Source: Pictodentalium vernedei (taxonomy: Eukaryota > Mollusca > Scaphopoda > Dentaliida > Dentaliidae). Taken from it: DNA of 64,000 bases. The notes beneath the pieces were generated by a model. That model did no database searches. It saw only the letters and a program-made list of their open reading frames with translations, and was not told the DNA's origin. Position numbers and translations under genes: made by a program. The stretch spans positions 68,002,790-68,066,789 of the forward strand of contig CM062292.1 of the NCBI GenBank assembly GCA_031216915.1, read 5' to 3'. This document shows positions 63,478-64,000 of this stretch, piece after piece (within the stretch, counting starts at the first letter, position 1; each line of letters begins with the position of its first letter).

Positions 63478-63944
63478 TTAACTGGAAGAGTGCTAGAAGC
63501 CACTATCAGGGTATATGAAGAGCAGGTACCCCGGCCCAAAGGCAGCCCTTGAAATTGGCGATGGCAAATGGCAATGCTGTCGCAAAATGCTGTCGTAATC
63601 TAGTTTTACGACAGCACACAACTGCCATCGTACTCACACTGACAGGCCTATTCAGTTAAAAAGATTGATTTTAAAATGCCGTCGAAACTGCCGTCGCAAA
63701 ATTGATTTGCGATGGCACTTTACTGTCGTCGTAAAAAATGGCCAATTTCAAGGGCTGCAAAGGTGTCATATTCTGTGGATGTGTTTCATATTATCTTAGA
63801 AGTGAAATTAATTAGTCTTCAAGGGTTTGCCTTGTTACAATTTATGGGAGAGTGCCAACAGGCACTCTCCCATAAATTGTAACAAGGCAAAGACATGTGA
63901 ACAAATTTTGATGACCAAAAATAACTTAGCACTCTACCAGTTAA
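63478..63944. mobile_element. TTAA MITE, family D (complete, with nested insert)
   Basis: TTAACTGGAAGAGTGCTAGA to TTAGCACTCTACCAGTTAA, foldback GTTACAATTTATGGGAGAGT / ACTCTCCCATAAATTGTAAC at 63832-63885. 467 bp, of which 221 are the insert listed next; the remainder (246 bp) equals other D copies. Confidence 0.9.
63543..63757. mobile_element. Small inverted-repeat element inside family D
   Basis: CAGCCCTTGAAATTGGC and GCCAATTTCAAGGGCTG, perfect 17-bp ends, 215 bp. Direct repeat CAAAGG at 63537-63542 and 63758-63763. Interior is rich in GCTGTCG / CGACAGC words that fold. Superfamily not assigned. Confidence 0.9.
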
Positions 63945-64000
63945 ATATGTTTAGCATTTAACCTGATACATTTTAATAGCTTTGGTGAGTAAACAGTTAA

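Noticed and set aside
63016..63481. Opposed open frames (93 and 72 codons) near a GC-richer patch with ATATAAAAC, considered as a promoter and first exon.
   Set aside because: No recognisable protein, splice context or repeat of coding signal; left unannotated for lack of support.

Overview
This window looks like repeat-packed, AT-rich, non-coding DNA from a marine invertebrate, most likely a lophotrochozoan and quite possibly a bivalve mollusc. The support is structural. There are several element families built from 145-170 bp tandem core units, an ACGG/GACA-type microsatellite and a 3' hairpin, which is the architecture described for bivalve pearl/CvA-like and Helentron-associated (HINE) elements. 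There are also composite SINEs with tRNA or 5S rRNA heads, and dozens of palindromic MITEs. I found no intact host gene, no tRNA or rRNA gene, and no exon chain I would defend. The only protein-coding traces are decayed transposon genes: one Tc1-like transposase with its catalytic glutamate codon turned into a stop, and three 3'-end fragments of non-LTR retrotransposon ORFs.

Layout. 1-5.4 kb: palindromic TTAA MITEs, a 49-bp tandem array, and a 2.3-kb pogo/Tigger-like element that carries a LINE tail and two further MITEs. 5.5-9.2 kb: a SINE, a 165-bp foldback and a 3-kb pearl-like element whose ~145-bp units form a four-unit higher-order repeat. 9.6-14.6 kb: TA-flanked MITE, SINE, and a 1.95-kb pearl-like element sitting inside a TTAA MITE. 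15-28 kb: hAT-like MITEs with 8-bp target duplications, SINEs of three types, nested TTAA/TA MITEs. 28-34.5 kb: a TTAA element, the Tc1-like pseudogene element, a 318-bp TA MITE, and a local segmental duplication whose two arms differ by a SINE and a MITE. 35-44.3 kb: three more pearl-like elements and many MITEs. 44.7-58.5 kb: nested MITEs with clear empty-site/filled-site pairs. 58.5-64 kb: a LINE relic broken by a MITE and a SINE, then sparser sequence and more foldbacks.

How it fits together. Four target-site classes can be read directly: TTAA (piggyBac-like termini starting CCCTTTACCC), TA (mariner/pogo-like termini), 8-bp (hAT-like) and 11-16 bp (retroposed SINEs). Nearly every DNA-element family, whatever its ends, carries a near-perfect palindrome at its centre. 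In at least one case (433-bp TA family and a 197-bp TTAA family) the same ~42-bp central palindrome sits between unrelated ends. This shared central-foldback architecture, plus the four-unit higher-order array inside a mobile element, are the observations most worth a second look. Family names used below (A, B, D, G, H, I, J, K, L, M, N, Q, T, P1-P5) are local labels, not database names.
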